Below, piece after piece: positions 12,714-21,643 of a DNA stretch of 64,000 nucleotides (positions are counted from its first letter, which is position 1; each line of letters starts with the position of its first letter). The notes beneath the pieces were generated by a model. The model was not told the DNA's origin. It worked only from the letters and a program-made list of their open reading frames with translations, and did not search any database. The translations under genes were made by a program, and so were the position numbers. This DNA comes from JBBSDP01 sp038240605 (lineage in GTDB: Bacteria; Planctomycetota; Phycisphaerae; Tepidisphaerales; Tepidisphaeraceae): NCBI GenBank assembly GCA_038240605.1, contig JBBSDP010000013.1:1-64000 (forward strand), given 5' to 3'.

Positions 12714-13679
12714 CTACACGCGCACCGTCGTGATCTTCTTGATCAGGTAGAGGCCTGTCATCTGAAGGCCGAAGGCCGTCCCGAGCATCTTGAGGCCCTT
12801 GTTCGTGTGCAGCAGCACGCTGCCGTAATCCGGGTTCAGGTAATAGCAGATGCAGAACAGGACCGCGGGGAAGGCCACCATGATGTATCCGGTGAACCGG
12901 CCCTCGGCGGTCTTAGCCTTCACGCTCTGGGCCAGGTAAATGCGCTGCCGGATCATGTTGCTGATCTTCGAGAGCACTTCCGAGAGGTCGCCGCCCGTCT
13001 GGCGCTGGATCAGCACCGCGGTCACGAAGAATGCGAAGTCGGTCGATTCGATTCGCGCCGCCATCTCCTTGAGCGATTCATCGAGCGACTGGCCGAGACT
13101 GTGCTGGTCATAAGCCTTGCGGAACTCCTCGGAGAGGGGCTTGGGCAGTTCCTCGCTCATCATTTGAAGTCCGGTCGTCAGGCTGTGTCCGGCGCGAATG
13201 ATACGGGAGAGGAAATCCAGCGCCTCGGGGAGCTGGAGGGTGATGGTCCGCTGTCGTCGGACTCGCTTGGAGGAGAGGATGAAAAACGGGACGTAGCCCA
13301 GGGCCGCGCCCACGCCGACCGCGAGGAGCAGGTTGCTGGAGAGGAACTGGGTGATCAGCAACCCGCCGACCGCCAGAACCGTCACGGTTAACAGGAATTT
13401 ACGGAGCGACGTATCCGGGTGGGCCTGGGTCAGGCGGCGATGCAGTTCCTGGATGAACGGCTTGCGGGCCAGGAAATCCGGCACTTCTTCACGGCTGCCC
13501 TGAAGGTCGATCGACAGGGCCTCGCCCCCGGGCGTGCGCGAGAACGTCTGCTCGGTGCTGAGGCGCTGCTGGAGCTTGCGCTTCTCGCCGCGCACGAGTC
13601 CGGCGACCTGGCCGCTCAGCCACCAGACGATCAGCGCGACCGAAGCGGCCGCGGTCAAAGGTAATAGCATGCCGTCCAT
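12714..13679 (-). CDS. tadB: Tad pilus inner-membrane platform protein TadB
   Basis: A 321-residue T2SSF-domain protein. It has an N-terminal membrane helix (LLPLTAAASVALIVWWLSG) and two central hydrophobic segments. The F domain (PEALDFLSRIIRAGHSLTTG, then RQTGGDLSEVLSKISNMIR) comes next, and the last membrane helices end in ITTVRV. It sits 14 bp after cpaF and 39 bp before tadC in one operon. It is expected to form the inner-membrane base of the Flp pilus machine. Confidence 0.93.
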   Translation of the reverse strand: MDGMLLPLTAAASVALIVWWLSGQVAGLVRGEKRKLQQRLSTEQTFSRTPGGEALSIDLQGSREEVPDFLARKPFIQELHRRLTQAHPDTSLRKFLLTVTVLAVGGLLITQFLSSNLLLAVGVGAALGYVPFFILSSKRVRRQRTITLQLPEALDFLSRIIRAGHSLTTGLQMMSEELPKPLSEEFRKAYDQHSLGQSLDESLKEMAARIESTDFAFFVTAVLIQRQTGGDLSEVLSKISNMIRQRIYLAQSVKAKTAEGRFTGYIMVAFPAVLFCICYYLNPDYGSVLLHTNKGLKMLGTAFGLQMTGLYLIKKITTVRV

Positions 13680-13693
13680 GAAAGCGTCTCCGT

Positions 13694-15145
13694 TCAGGCC
13701 TCGATTGCGCGCCGTTGAAACAGGTCATTGGGCAGGCGAATGCCGCGGTGCTCGATCCGCTCGGCGCAGCGGGGGCGAATGCCAGTGCAGATGAACTTGC
13801 CGGTCGCATGCCCGTCCCCGTCAACGCCTCCCTGCTCGAACAGGAACAGGTCGTGCATCTGGATCTGTTCCCCTTCCATGCCGGTGATCTCGCTGACGCT
13901 GACGACCTTGCGTTTTCCACCCGTCAGACGCCGGGCCTGCACGACCACCTGAAGTGCGTTGGCCACCTGCGTACGCAGGGCCCGCATCGGGATGTCGTAG
14001 CCGGCCATCGCGATCATCACTTCCAACCGGCCCAGTGCATCGCGGGCGGAGTTGGCGTGGATCGTGGTCATCGAGCCGTCGTGGCCCGTGTTCATGGCCT
14101 GGAGCATATCGAGGGTCTCGCCGGAACGGCACTCGCCGATGATGATCCGGTCGGGGCGCATTCGCAGACAGTTCTTCACGAGGTCGCGCTGGGTCACCTC
14201 GCCGCGTCCCTCAATGTTCGCCGGGCGCGTCTCGAGGCGCACGACGTGGGGCTGCTGGAGCTGAAGCTCGGCGGCGTCCTCGATCGTGATGACCCGCTCT
14301 TCGGCGGGGATGTAGCGCGACAGACAGTTGAGCAGCGTGGTCTTGCCCGAGCCGGTGCCACCGCTAATCAGGACGTTGCACCGGGCCTGGACGGCGGCGG
14401 AGAGGAAGTCCATGACCGCGGCGGGGAACGCCCCGTGGCGGATCAGGTCCTCGAGCTGCATCGGCTTGCCGCCGAACCGGCGAACGGACATTGCCGGCCC
14501 GTCGAGTGCCAGCGGGGGAATGATCGCGTTGACGCGGCTTCCGTCGGAGAGACGGGCGTCAACCATCGGACTGGTCTCGTCGATGCGCCGGCCGACGAGG
14601 CCGACGATGCGATCGATGATCTGCCGCAGGTGCGCGTTGTCGCGGAAGCGGACCTCCGACATCTCGAGACGGCCGCGCCGCTCCACGTAGATGCGGTCAA
14701 AGCGGTTGACGAGGATGTCGCTGATCGTCTGATCCTTGAGCAGGGCTTCGAGCGGACCGAGACCGAAGGTCTCGTCCATCACGTCGTCCATCAGCTTTTC
14801 CTGATCGGCGCTGTTGAGCAGTCCCTTTTCCGACTGGCACAGCTCGCGGACCAGCGTGCGCACTTCCTCGCGTACGACGTCGGGCGGGAGCGTGCGGATG
14901 TTCTGCACGTCCAGGCGCGCTACCAGTTGCCCGTGGATCCGGACCTTCAACTGCTGGAGGTATTGCTGCCGCTCGGAGTTCTGCGTCGGAAGGATGACCG
15001 GACGCGACGGCGGAGACATCGTCGACGCCGGAGCGGTCGCAACCGGCTTGGGCGCGCCGTTGACAGGCGCGGCGGCGGCACTTCCGCCAGTAGGCGGCGG
15101 CAGGGTTGCGACGCCGGACGAACTGCTCTTGCTGAACAAACCCAT
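13694..15145 (-). CDS. cpaF: Tad pilus assembly ATPase CpaF/TadA
   Basis: Hexameric secretion ATPase that powers Flp pilus assembly. The 483 residues hold a long N-terminal domain, then Walker A SGGTGSGKTTLLN near residue 262, an Asp box around ITIEDAAELQL, and Walker B RPDRIIIGECRSGETLDML near 330. The His box is HDGSMTTIHANSARDAL. The first 50 residues are Pro/Ala/Thr-rich and probably disordered. It starts 31 bp after cpaE and continues into tadB and tadC. Confidence 0.96.
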   Translation of the reverse strand: MGLFSKSSSSGVATLPPPTGGSAAAAPVNGAPKPVATAPASTMSPPSRPVILPTQNSERQQYLQQLKVRIHGQLVARLDVQNIRTLPPDVVREEVRTLVRELCQSEKGLLNSADQEKLMDDVMDETFGLGPLEALLKDQTISDILVNRFDRIYVERRGRLEMSEVRFRDNAHLRQIIDRIVGLVGRRIDETSPMVDARLSDGSRVNAIIPPLALDGPAMSVRRFGGKPMQLEDLIRHGAFPAAVMDFLSAAVQARCNVLISGGTGSGKTTLLNCLSRYIPAEERVITIEDAAELQLQQPHVVRLETRPANIEGRGEVTQRDLVKNCLRMRPDRIIIGECRSGETLDMLQAMNTGHDGSMTTIHANSARDALGRLEVMIAMAGYDIPMRALRTQVANALQVVVQARRLTGGKRKVVSVSEITGMEGEQIQMHDLFLFEQGGVDGDGHATGKFICTGIRPRCAERIEHRGIRLPNDLFQRRAIEA

Positions 15146-15176
15146 GGTGAATTACCTGTCTGGTAGAAAGCTGGGA

Positions 15177-16301
15177 TCAGTTGTGCGACAGCTTTCCGTT
15201 GAGCGCGCCGGCCAGCTCGATCAGGCTCTCGCTGATATCCGAGCGCGGCGCCCGCAGGACGACCGGCTCGCCGAAATTGATCGCGCCGATCGCGTTCTTG
15301 AAATCGTTGGGGACCATCCAGGAGATCTTCAGGCCCAGTGCCCGCTCGACCTCTTCGGGCTCGATGTCGCACCCCTTCTTCACGTAACGGTTGACGACAA
15401 TGCGGATCTTCGCCGCTTCCACGCCCATCCGCCGCAAGGCGCCGACGAAACGTTCGGCGTTCTTGGCGCTGGGGACGTTGAGCTGCATGACCAGCAGATT
15501 GATGTCGGCGGCGGCGATCGTGGTGGCGTAAATCGGATCGATGCTCATCAGCGAGTCCATCACCAGGTAGTCGAAGACGCGCCCCAGTACGTTTAAGAGC
15601 CGGGACGTCCCGGCCTGCGTGACGCGCTGCGTATCCTCCGGCAGCTCAGGCCGCGCCAGGATCGATACGCCGCTCTTGGGGTGGACCGTCAGGGCGTTGT
15701 CGAGCAACTGCTTGTCGAGCTTTTCCGCCTCCATCACATCGGCGATCGTGTAGCGCGGCCGGGTGTCGAAGTAGCCGGCGACCCCGCCGCGGATCAGGTC
15801 CAGGTCCACCAGCGCGGTCTTGCCGTTCTTGGCCAGCGAAGCGGCGACGTTGCAGGCGACGGTGGTAGACCCGCAGCCGCCACTCGTCGGGACGACGTGG
15901 ATGATCCGGGCGCGCTTGCCCATGCCCAGCGTCTGCGCCACCCGCTCGATGGCCGAGGCGAGCTTCTCCTCGCTCATCGGGAGCGGGATGAACTCCTTGA
16001 CGCCCAGGTGCATCGCCTCCATCAGGAGATTGGCGTCCAGGACCTGCGACATCAGGAAGAAGCTCACGTTGGGGAACTGCCGCGGCAGGTGAGCGAGGCG
16101 TCGCAGGTTGTCCTGAGCGCCAGGGTCGAGGTTGGCCAGCACCAACTGCGGGGCATCCGAGCGCCCCAGGAGCGTCGGGAGCTGTTCGATCGTGGGCAAC
16201 TGGCACACGACGTGAACCCCCAGACGGCCGAGGAACACGGCAAGCTCTTGCCGGTTCGTTTCGTCCGGGTCGATAATTGCACAGTTCAATTGGACGTACA
16301 T
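15177..16301 (-). CDS. cpaE: Tad pilus localisation ATPase CpaE/TadZ
   Basis: About 374 residues; the start is set at the ATG preceding YVQLNCAIIDPDE because GAGG lies 8 nt before it. Residues 1-115 resemble a receiver-like domain. The rest is a MinD/ParA-type P-loop ATPase. The nucleotide loop reads TSGGCGSTTVACNVAASLA, so the lysines expected at the deviant Walker A (KGGxGK) are both absent. This is seen in several TadZ proteins and suggests weak or altered ATP use. The partner strand VDLDLIRGGVAGYFD is present. The protein should mark the pole where the pilus is built. Confidence 0.9.
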   Translation of the reverse strand: MYVQLNCAIIDPDETNRQELAVFLGRLGVHVVCQLPTIEQLPTLLGRSDAPQLVLANLDPGAQDNLRRLAHLPRQFPNVSFFLMSQVLDANLLMEAMHLGVKEFIPLPMSEEKLASAIERVAQTLGMGKRARIIHVVPTSGGCGSTTVACNVAASLAKNGKTALVDLDLIRGGVAGYFDTRPRYTIADVMEAEKLDKQLLDNALTVHPKSGVSILARPELPEDTQRVTQAGTSRLLNVLGRVFDYLVMDSLMSIDPIYATTIAAADINLLVMQLNVPSAKNAERFVGALRRMGVEAAKIRIVVNRYVKKGCDIEPEEVERALGLKISWMVPNDFKNAIGAINFGEPVVLRAPRSDISESLIELAGALNGKLSHN

Positions 16302-16364
16302 CTCTGATCCTCGTTGCCCGCTCTTCTCCACACCCGCCGCATTTTCCGCCCGCTCCGCGCCCTG

Positions 16365-17873
16365 TTACTGGCTCTTGTCCGAGTCGGCCGGGGCGAACCC
16401 GTGGCGGCCGCGGAACTCACCGGGCCGCGTGCTGGGACCGTTGCGGTGATCGTCGGCCGGCCCGCCCAGGTCCTTGTTCACATACAGTTCCCACTCATTG
16501 GGGTATCGCCAGAACTCGCCGGGGAGTTTGGGAACCTGGTTGGGATTCATTCCGCCGGCAAGGTGCGGCGTGACGAGCACAACCAATTCCGTCTCCTCGC
16601 GCGAATAGCGAACCGAGCGGAAGAGGGGGCCAAGCACCGGCAGGTCGCCCAGGAGGGGCGTGACGGACTTGGACGCGGTCATGCGGTTGTTGAGCAGCCC
16701 ACCGAGGGCGAACGTCTGGCCTTCGCCGAGTTCCACGGTGGTGTGCAGGTTGCGCTTGGTAATGCTGGGAATGACGAACCCGTTGAACGACACGCTCTTG
16801 GTGAAGTCCAGGTCGCTGACCTCGGGCGAGACGTCGAGGCGGATGCGCCCGTCGCCCATGACCACCGGGGTGAAGTCGAGCCGCACGCCGAACTGCTTGT
16901 ACTCGACGGTAATGGCCGTCCCGCCCCCACCGGCCTGCGGCACGGGGATCGGGAACTCGCCGCCTGCCAGGAAGCTGGCCTGGTGGCCACTCATTGTGGT
17001 CAAGTTGGGCTCGGCCAGGACGCGGAGCAGGTTGTTCTGTCGAAGCGAATCGACGAAGAACTCGAACGCCGTCTTGCCGACGCTGCCGGCCGCGAACACG
17101 TTCACCGTCGAATCGATGCTCGCCGTTGCCCCCGTGGCGAACGCACCCGGCGGCGAACCGCCGGTGCCGTTCACCCACCCGGCGCGGAACTTGCCGTCCG
17201 TGGCGAACGCGTTGAACCCAAGGTTCGTGGTGACCGAACGGGCCACCTCCGCGAAGCGAACCTGCAGGACGACCTGCTGTCCGCCGGACACTTCCAGCAT
17301 GTTAATGACCGACGCCCCGTAGTTGCTGGCGACCGCGACCACCTGTTCGGCGACCTGGAGGCTGGGCACGCGGCCACGCAGGAGGATGGCCCCGTTGGCG
17401 CCGTTGACCTCGACCGCGGCATCGGGGAATGCCTTGGCGATCTGGTCATGGAGGATGCGGTAGTCGATCGTGACGTTGACGTCGATGATCTGCGAGCGGT
17501 CCCCGTCGTTCCAGAGGATGAGCTGTGTCGCGCCGGCCTTCTTGCCGGTAACGAGGATCTCGGTCGGCCCGACGAGGGTGACGTCGGCGACCTCAGGCCC
17601 TGCCACGTTGACGCGCTTCAGCGGCACGCGGGTGCGCAGGACGGCGCTCTTGTTGGCCGGGAGCCGAAGCACGCCCTGCGCGTCCAATCCCTCGGTGACC
17701 AGCGGGTTGAGCGGCGCAGTCGGCTGGGTCGCGGGCGCGGCCACATCACCCGCGGGCGCAGTTGTCGGCGCGTCAGCGGCAGCGACGAAGTTCGCTCCGA
17801 TGAGCGCCGGCCAGAGGCCGCACCACCATGCCGCTCCGATCCACTTCCGTGTTGTCGTTTCCGTTCGATTCAT
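16365..17873 (-). CDS. cpaC: Tad pilus outer-membrane secretin CpaC/RcpA
   Basis: A 502-residue secretin with a signal peptide. An N-terminal pilus-secretin domain (VPLKRVNVAGPEVADVTLVG) is followed by a BON-like segment (ILLRGRVPSLQVAEQVVAVA). The GspD/PilQ-type secretin domain ends with LGDLPVLGPLFRSVRYSREE and LVVLVTPHL. It forms the outer-membrane channel for the pilus. The region near residues 220-250 is a Gly/Ala-rich insertion. It lies between cpaB and cpaE on the same strand. Confidence 0.95.
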   Translation of the reverse strand: MNRTETTTRKWIGAAWWCGLWPALIGANFVAAADAPTTAPAGDVAAPATQPTAPLNPLVTEGLDAQGVLRLPANKSAVLRTRVPLKRVNVAGPEVADVTLVGPTEILVTGKKAGATQLILWNDGDRSQIIDVNVTIDYRILHDQIAKAFPDAAVEVNGANGAILLRGRVPSLQVAEQVVAVASNYGASVINMLEVSGGQQVVLQVRFAEVARSVTTNLGFNAFATDGKFRAGWVNGTGGSPPGAFATGATASIDSTVNVFAAGSVGKTAFEFFVDSLRQNNLLRVLAEPNLTTMSGHQASFLAGGEFPIPVPQAGGGGTAITVEYKQFGVRLDFTPVVMGDGRIRLDVSPEVSDLDFTKSVSFNGFVIPSITKRNLHTTVELGEGQTFALGGLLNNRMTASKSVTPLLGDLPVLGPLFRSVRYSREETELVVLVTPHLAGGMNPNQVPKLPGEFWRYPNEWELYVNKDLGGPADDHRNGPSTRPGEFRGRHGFAPADSDKSQ

Positions 17874-17947
17874 GACAGGTCGTCCTTGCTTGTGCTATTT
17901 CCCGAGGATTGCGTGATGGCGATGCGACTCGTCCGTTGAAGCCTCGA

Positions 17948-18865
17948 TTAAGGCTGAAACGCCGGGCGCTGGTCCGTGTCGGTCACCGCGGTTGGGACCG
18001 GCATGTCGAAGTCCACATTGGTGACGGCGCCGGCGCGGATCACGAGCGTCGTCCACTTCGCGGCGGCGGTGGCGACGACCGGGCGGGTCGTCGGCTGGGT
18101 GGTGCCCGACAGCTCGACGGGAGTCACCGGCACGATGTTGCTCGCCGTCGCTCCCTTGCCGCGTAGTTCCGCCAGGGTCACGCCGTTCGGTTCGACCGGC
18201 GTGTTGTCGCCATGCGCACGCAGCGCCAGGCGCGTCTTGGCGGTCGTGGACGCGAGCTCGACAAGCAGCGCCTGTCGGGGTGTCACGATGAGTGTGACCG
18301 TGTGATATCCCTGGTCCTTGTCGCCCTCGGCCCGCGTGGGGGTCATGCGGGGACCGACGGCGGTCACGAGCACGTTCGCGAGGATCGTGCGTGACTGGGA
18401 ACGTGCCGACTCGGATCCGTCGATCGTCGAATCCAGATCGACGTGACAGCCAGGCGTCAACAGGCCGGCGATGCCGGTGATCTCATTGACATCGATCGTG
18501 ATGGCCCGCATGCCGCTCGGAATGAGGGCGGCGAGGCCGGCGGCGGTGCCGACGGGGGCGAGGACGCCCTGGCGGATCGGCTCGCCATCGACGAGCGGCG
18601 CGGTGACGACGCGGCCGACCACGTCCTGCGGGGTGGTGTAGGAGCCCGCGACCGGGGTGTCGGAGTTGGCGGTTACGACCGCCACCTGGTCGCTGGTCAG
18701 TTCCGTGCCGGGGGCGATCAAGCCTTTGGCAATCACCATCTGGAGCGTCTTCGTCGGCGCGGTCCCCTTGCCATGACCCTTCATGGCCATATCTCGGGCA
18801 ACTTTGGCGGCAATGCCGCCCAGAAGGATCGCGGCTACCAATGGAACCCAGCTTTTCCAATTCAT
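17948..18865 (-). CDS. cpaB: Flp pilus assembly protein CpaB/RcpC
   Basis: A 305-residue protein with an N-terminal membrane anchor (WVPLVAAILLGGIAAKVA) and a SAF domain (AKGLIAPGTELTSDQVAVV). The RcpC/CpaB domain follows (GMRAITIDVNEITGIAGLL, then PGCHVDLDSTI and VTLIVTPRQALLVELAS). It is periplasmic and binds or stabilises the secretin channel. It is the first gene of the cpaB-cpaC-cpaE-cpaF-tadB-tadC block. Confidence 0.93.
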   Translation of the reverse strand: MNWKSWVPLVAAILLGGIAAKVARDMAMKGHGKGTAPTKTLQMVIAKGLIAPGTELTSDQVAVVTANSDTPVAGSYTTPQDVVGRVVTAPLVDGEPIRQGVLAPVGTAAGLAALIPSGMRAITIDVNEITGIAGLLTPGCHVDLDSTIDGSESARSQSRTILANVLVTAVGPRMTPTRAEGDKDQGYHTVTLIVTPRQALLVELASTTAKTRLALRAHGDNTPVEPNGVTLAELRGKGATASNIVPVTPVELSGTTQPTTRPVVATAAAKWTTLVIRAGAVTNVDFDMPVPTAVTDTDQRPAFQP

Positions 18866-19023
18866 AGGAGTCTCCGATTCAAGGATTTCCGACCCTCTAG
18901 AGTTCGGCCTGCACGCTTATGCGGTTTAGGAGGTCTTGGGAAAAAGTGAGAGATTGAGGTTATCAGGCGTGACGACCCCGATGGCGCACCGGGGAAAGGC
19001 GTGGAGAAATCCGTCAATCGAGT

Positions 19024-19062
19024 GGGCCGGGTCGCCTTGCGTCGTGCAAGGCGATCCGGCCC
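19024..19062 (-). terminator. Hairpin between the two Tad blocks
   Basis: A 17-bp stem with one mismatch (GGGCCGGGTCGCCTTGC and GCAAGGCGATCCGGCCC) with a 5-nt loop, 61 bp after the tadG stop. No T-run follows on the minus strand. It may separate the pilin block from the cpaB block. The rest of 18866-19122 holds no gene I can support. Confidence 0.5.
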
Positions 19063-19122
19063 GTCGGCTGTCGGTCTGATTTTGGCAAATCGCGCGCGGC
19101 CAGGCGCAGTCGCGCGTGCGGG

Positions 19123-20199
19123 TTACTTCACGATTTCGACTCGCGCCGAGGTCGTACCGATCGAGACCAGGAAGTAGCCGCTGTCGTTCGCCCAGTTGAT
19201 GTTGTCCATGTCGCCGAGGTACAGCCGCGTCGCGCCCGCTGGAACCACGATCTGCTGCACCGCCCCGCCGCTGGTGCGCCCGTCGCCGATAAAGAACGGC
19301 TGCTTCAACTCGGGAGAGAGCTTCTTGTAATCCATCGCGGCCTGCGTGCTCTGATCCAGCGCGGACGGCGCGGCTGAGCTGGTGGGCACGTTATCATCGA
19401 GGAACACGCCGACCAGCGACGCTTGTTGCGTTGTGAGCTGTGACATGCCATTGAGGTAGCCGGAGTCGTTGGTGCGTACACCGCCAGGCTGCCCATCGGG
19501 AGTCCAGCCATAGTGGATGTTCACCGGATCGTCAGAGCAGGAGCCGCTGACGGTAAACGAGAGCTTGCTGCCGGCGGTGAGCGTCACGTTCTGAACCTGA
19601 ACCGGCGAATTCTCCGGCGCCGTGCCGCTGACCGAGGAGCCGCCATAGTTTCCATTGGGCATGCCGGCGAGCCAGAGATTTGTATCTCCGCGAACGGTGG
19701 TCGGCGAGTTGGTGACCATGGCCGTTGCCTGAAGGGTAATATCTGCCGAGGGCATGCCAATGATCTTCCCGAAGATCAGGGGGACGGGGTTGCCGTTGGC
19801 CCTGGTCAGTCGTGTCGTGATCCGCACGGCGTTCGCCAGCGCGGGGTTCAGTGAAGTTGAGCTGACGCTGAAGCTGCCGGGCGTGAACGTCTTAGTGGTC
19901 GTGTCCCAGAGCCCGACCTCCACGTCGTTCGTCGTATTGATGGTGTAGGCGGCCAGGCCGATGACGCTGACGTTGTTGTCCGCGGCGGCAGTCGAAGCCC
20001 GCGAGCGAATTCCGACCACACCCTCGGAGATTCCCTCCGCGGCGTAGAGGGCCGCGGCCCGGGCGATGTGCCGGAGCTGTACCTTTGCGATCTGGCACCG
20101 CGCCATGTCCACGCCCAGGGACGTAAAGCCGACGATGACCGTCAGCGAAAAGATGCCGTAAACCGCGGCGATGCCGCGATGTCGTGGAGCGATGCGCAT
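19123..20199 (-). CDS. TadG-like pilus protein with C-terminal lectin-like domain
   Basis: 358 residues from ATG at 20199, chosen because GGAGG precedes it and it begins 2 bp after the tadE-like stop; the longer open frame upstream is a shadow of tadE. The N terminus (RHRGIAAVYGIFSLTVIVGF, LGVDMARCQIAKVQLRHIAR) is the TadG/Flp-associated membrane helix and stalk. The middle resembles von Willebrand-less TadG proteins. The last 90 residues (PVNIHYGWTPDGQPGGV, VPAGATRLYLGDMDNINWAN, DSGYFLVSIG) look like a LecA/PA-IL-type beta-sandwich. A surface or pilus-tip adhesin is therefore plausible, but inferred. Confidence 0.8.
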   Translation of the reverse strand: MRIAPRHRGIAAVYGIFSLTVIVGFTSLGVDMARCQIAKVQLRHIARAAALYAAEGISEGVVGIRSRASTAAADNNVSVIGLAAYTINTTNDVEVGLWDTTTKTFTPGSFSVSSTSLNPALANAVRITTRLTRANGNPVPLIFGKIIGMPSADITLQATAMVTNSPTTVRGDTNLWLAGMPNGNYGGSSVSGTAPENSPVQVQNVTLTAGSKLSFTVSGSCSDDPVNIHYGWTPDGQPGGVRTNDSGYLNGMSQLTTQQASLVGVFLDDNVPTSSAAPSALDQSTQAAMDYKKLSPELKQPFFIGDGRTSGGAVQQIVVPAGATRLYLGDMDNINWANDSGYFLVSIGTTSARVEIVK

Positions 20200-20201
20200 T
20201 T

Positions 20202-20633
20202 CTATTGCCTCCGCATGGTGGCAGTGGCGGTGATCGTCTTGGTCGATGCGATCCCCCCCAGCGCGGTGGGCAGCGGGCTGATGCCCACGTTGCCCCAGTT
20301 CAGCGAAACAGTAACCGACACCGAGGTGCCCGACGGGAGCCCCGATACGCTCGATGGATTGGTGCTGACCGTATAGGACGTGTTCTGAAGGTTCGCGTTG
20401 GTCATCGCCGTCGTCACCGCGGAGCTTACCGTGGTGTTCGTCGACGTGGAAAGCGATGCTTCGGCGGCGCCGTTCGATGCCGCACCGTACATCTGGTTCT
20501 TCACGTAGATGTAGTAGCCATACTGGATCGCGCCGAATGTCAGCATGACCAGGATCGGGGCGACGAGCGCCATCTCGACCAGTGACCCGCCCCGGCGGGT
20601 GCGGCGCCGGCAATATTTTCCTCTCCGCTTCAT
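20202..20633 (-). CDS. tadE: TadE-like minor pseudopilin
   Basis: A 143-residue protein whose N terminus RRTRRGGSLVEMALVAPILV is the TadE-type prepilin signal: positive stretch, Gly-Gly, then E and a long hydrophobic helix. The remainder is a small Thr/Ser-rich extracellular domain. It lies 9 bp downstream of the prepilin peptidase gene and 2 bp before tadG, so it is part of the pilin block. Confidence 0.88.
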   Translation of the reverse strand: MKRRGKYCRRRTRRGGSLVEMALVAPILVMLTFGAIQYGYYIYVKNQMYGAASNGAAEASLSTSTNTTVSSAVTTAMTNANLQNTSYTVSTNPSSVSGLPSGTSVSVTVSLNWGNVGISPLPTALGGIASTKTITATATMRRQ

Positions 20634-20642
20634 AACAGTCCC

Positions 20643-21194
20643 CTATCCGTTGAAGGTTCTGAAGGCAACGACCATTGCAACCGCGGCCAATACAGGCACC
20701 GCGTACGGCAACGGCCGCTCAATGCTGCGGCAGGACTTGCCGGTGGCGGTCACGTGCTCGACGCCCACGTCGCCGACGTGTGCCAGGTTGATCACTAGGA
20801 CCGTGCTGTTTCGCAGCAGGGTCGTCACCCGTCCCTGCCAGACCGCCTGTGTTAACACGATGGCCATGCCGACGATCGCCTCGATGGCGAAGACGGCAAG
20901 GGTCGGCCCCGGTCCCAGCCACGCGCCGACGCCGGCCAGGAGCTTCACGTCACCGCCCCCCACCGCGCCCAGCGCGAACAGGATGAAGGTGAGGCCAAAG
21001 CCGGTCAGGAATCCCAGCAGCGAGGTGGTGAAACCCACCGTTCGCAGCGGGAGAAGGCTCTGTGCCAACCCCGCCAGCACCATGCTGAACGTCAGCCAGT
21101 TGGGAATCCGCCGGGCGCGCAGGTCGGTCACCGCGGCGCACAGCAGCAGCGCGAAGAGGGGCGCGCAGTTGGTCGTAAGCTTGTGCGAGTGCAT
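20643..21194 (-). CDS. tadV: Prepilin peptidase TadV/CpaA
   Basis: A 183-residue polytopic aspartyl protease that cleaves Flp and TadE-type prepilins. The two catalytic Asp sites are visible: AAVTDLRARRIPNWLT (first Asp near residue 24) and GAVGGGDVKLLAGVGAWLG (GGGD near residue 83). About five membrane segments are present and no N-methylation domain, as in the short TadV class. The C-terminal 50 residues are less conserved. It sits between the second pilin gene and tadE. Confidence 0.93.
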   Translation of the reverse strand: MHSHKLTTNCAPLFALLLCAAVTDLRARRIPNWLTFSMVLAGLAQSLLPLRTVGFTTSLLGFLTGFGLTFILFALGAVGGGDVKLLAGVGAWLGPGPTLAVFAIEAIVGMAIVLTQAVWQGRVTTLLRNSTVLVINLAHVGDVGVEHVTATGKSCRSIERPLPYAVPVLAAVAMVVAFRTFNG

Positions 21195-21239
21195 ATTGCC
21201 GAACCCTCACCCACGCCGGAACCGATGCTCCGGACGCCT

Positions 21240-21428
21240 TTACAGGGACGCGTTCACCGACGTCCAGCGGGCCAGCACCTTGGTGCCGAATGCGGCGATC
21301 GTCGTGATCGTGGCGACGATGATGAGCCCCGCGATCAGGACGTACTCCATCACTTCGCCGCCGCTCTCATCGCGGATGAGGCGAGCCAGGCACGCGCGGA
21401 CGGAGCTGCAAGTTTGAAAAACTTTCAC
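21240..21428 (-). CDS. flp: Flp-type pilin, second copy
   Basis: A 62-residue pilin read from GTG at 21428, where GGAGTG lies 5 nt upstream; the longer open frame adds unrelated sequence. The class IVb cleavage site is DESGGEVMEYVLIAGLIIVA, with processing after the first Gly and the conserved Glu-Tyr pair. The C terminus TKVLARWTSVNASL is almost the same as in the neighbouring pilin, so the two are recent duplicates. The start codon and leader (VKVFQTCSSVRACLARLI) differ strongly. Confidence 0.88.
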   Translation of the reverse strand: MKVFQTCSSVRACLARLIRDESGGEVMEYVLIAGLIIVATITTIAAFGTKVLARWTSVNASL

Positions 21429-21643
21429 GGCCACTCCGTGTTGCGGGCGCCCCCGTGGCGTTCGTGGCACGCGCGTGGGCGCTCCCAGTTGCATTTGTTC
21501 ATAAACCATCCAGGCCCGGGCCGGCAGCGGACTGGCCGCACGCCGGCTCCGGGCCTCGAGGTTGATGGTCAGACCCTCCGCGGGCGGACCAAGTATCCCC
21601 AGGATATCGACCCCGAGGCCCTGGCTTTGCACCGCGGGCCTGA

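Noticed and set aside
13715..15166. 483-codon plus-strand frame opposite cpaF
   Set aside because: Shadow; cpaF has Walker A/B and His box.
16314..17939. 541-codon plus-strand frame opposite cpaC
   Set aside because: Shadow; the secretin motifs are on the minus strand.
20202..20613. N-terminal extension of the tadG frame
   Set aside because: It reads tadE in another frame; ATG 20199 has a proper ribosome binding site.
21465..21495. Possible sigma-54 promoter (TGGCACG) near the pilin genes
   Set aside because: The second half-site is not at the required spacing and the site is on the wrong strand and position for flp.
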